Below are positions 7,053 to 7,178 of a DNA stretch of 7,178 bases, piece after piece. The position numbers and the translations under genes are program-made. Below the pieces are notes generated by a model. The model saw only the letters and a program-made list of their open reading frames with translations. It was not told where the DNA came from and searched no databases. Every line of letters begins with the position of its first letter. The first letter of the stretch is position 1. Source of the DNA: GCA-2701705 sp036163455 (lineage in GTDB: Bacteria > Pseudomonadota > Gammaproteobacteria > GCA-002705445 > GCA-002716945). The stretch spans positions 1 to 7,178 of the forward strand of contig JAYZKL010000011.1 in NCBI GenBank assembly GCA_036163455.1, written 5' to 3'.

Positions 7053-7178
7053 AAAAAGGTACTCCAGCTGGGGCAGTTGAATACCTTAAGGATGGAAAAA
7101 TTATTGCTTATCCAACTGAAACTGTATTTGGTATAGGATGTGACCCATATCAAGAGCAGGCAGTACAAAGAATCTTTC
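7049..7178 (+). CDS. tsaC: Threonylcarbamoyl-AMP synthase TsaC (YrdC/Sua5 family), N-terminal part (runs off right edge)
   Basis: The first 43 codons of a YrdC-domain enzyme, which makes threonylcarbamoyl-AMP from threonine, bicarbonate and ATP, the first step of t6A37 formation on ANN-decoding tRNAs. The visible sequence has the domain's opening pattern: a small helix (AVEYLKDGK, 9-17), the strand and loop IIAYPTETVFGIGCDP (18-33) holding the PTET substrate-binding motif, then a helix ending QRIF. Its ATG overlaps the topA stop as ATGA, which implies translational coupling; a purine-rich GGGGAAGAAGG at 7021-7031 is too far upstream to be a convincing ribosome binding site. In E. coli, tsaC neighbours yrdD, a topoisomerase zinc-finger fragment, in the same gene cluster as def-fmt, so this placement agrees with the rest of the window. 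The visible part cannot tell short TsaC from longer Sua5. Confidence 0.9.
   Translation, partial: MKKGTPAGAVEYLKDGKIIAYPTETVFGIGCDPYQEQAVQRIF

Noticed and set aside
6503..7168. Three minus-strand open frames opposite the topA C-terminus and the tsaC start
   Set aside because: They are shadows of the repeat-bearing topA tail; the serine- and phenylalanine-rich composition follows from antisense reading of lysine and glutamate codons.
1..7178. An undescribed biological system, mobile element, CRISPR array or RNA gene
   Set aside because: Every stretch over 92 bases is accounted for by a well-known housekeeping family; no long repeats, integrase, transposase or tRNA-like folds were seen.

Overview
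The window is AT-rich (roughly 30% G+C by eye), densely packed and entirely chromosomal housekeeping DNA. Gene content and order are those of the classic gammaproteobacterial def-fmt-(rsmB)-trkA neighbourhood. TrkH, TrkA, Fmt and Def all resemble the Escherichia coli proteins from end to end. Low G+C, very short spacers and missing neighbourhood genes suggest a genome-streamlined, probably marine gammaproteobacterium of the SAR86 type. That placement is inference; the window holds no rRNA or other decisive marker.

Layout. On the minus strand, reading from about 4635 down to 1: def (peptide deformylase), fmt (methionyl-tRNA formyltransferase), a 65-bp gap with a candidate promoter, trkA (NAD-binding K+ uptake regulator), trkH (K+ channel subunit), then the first 83 codons of an lpxL/htrB-type lipid A acyltransferase that runs off the left edge. 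On the plus strand from 4728: topA (DNA topoisomerase I), overlapped by four bases (ATGA) by the start of tsaC (threonylcarbamoyl-AMP synthase), which runs off the right edge. The two strands diverge from a 92-bp AT-rich intergenic region (4636-4727) that must carry the promoters for def-fmt and topA-tsaC. No stretch longer than 92 bp lacks a gene.

How the genes work together. Fmt formylates initiator Met-tRNA and Def removes the formyl group after translation starts, so def-fmt is one functional pair. TrkA and TrkH are the regulatory and channel subunits of one potassium uptake system. LpxL belongs to lipid A assembly. TopA relaxes negative supercoils, and TsaC starts synthesis of the t6A37 tRNA modification. 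The shared themes are translation initiation, tRNA modification and basic cell homeostasis.

Points of note: rsmB, dprA and smg are missing from where gammaproteobacterial relatives carry them; TopA lacks the Cys4 zinc fingers and an N-terminal insertion found in E. coli TopA; fmt starts with TTG behind a good Shine-Dalgarno; and a short AGTAT motif recurs in the divergent promoter region. I found no mobile element, CRISPR array, RNA gene, defence system or evidently novel system.
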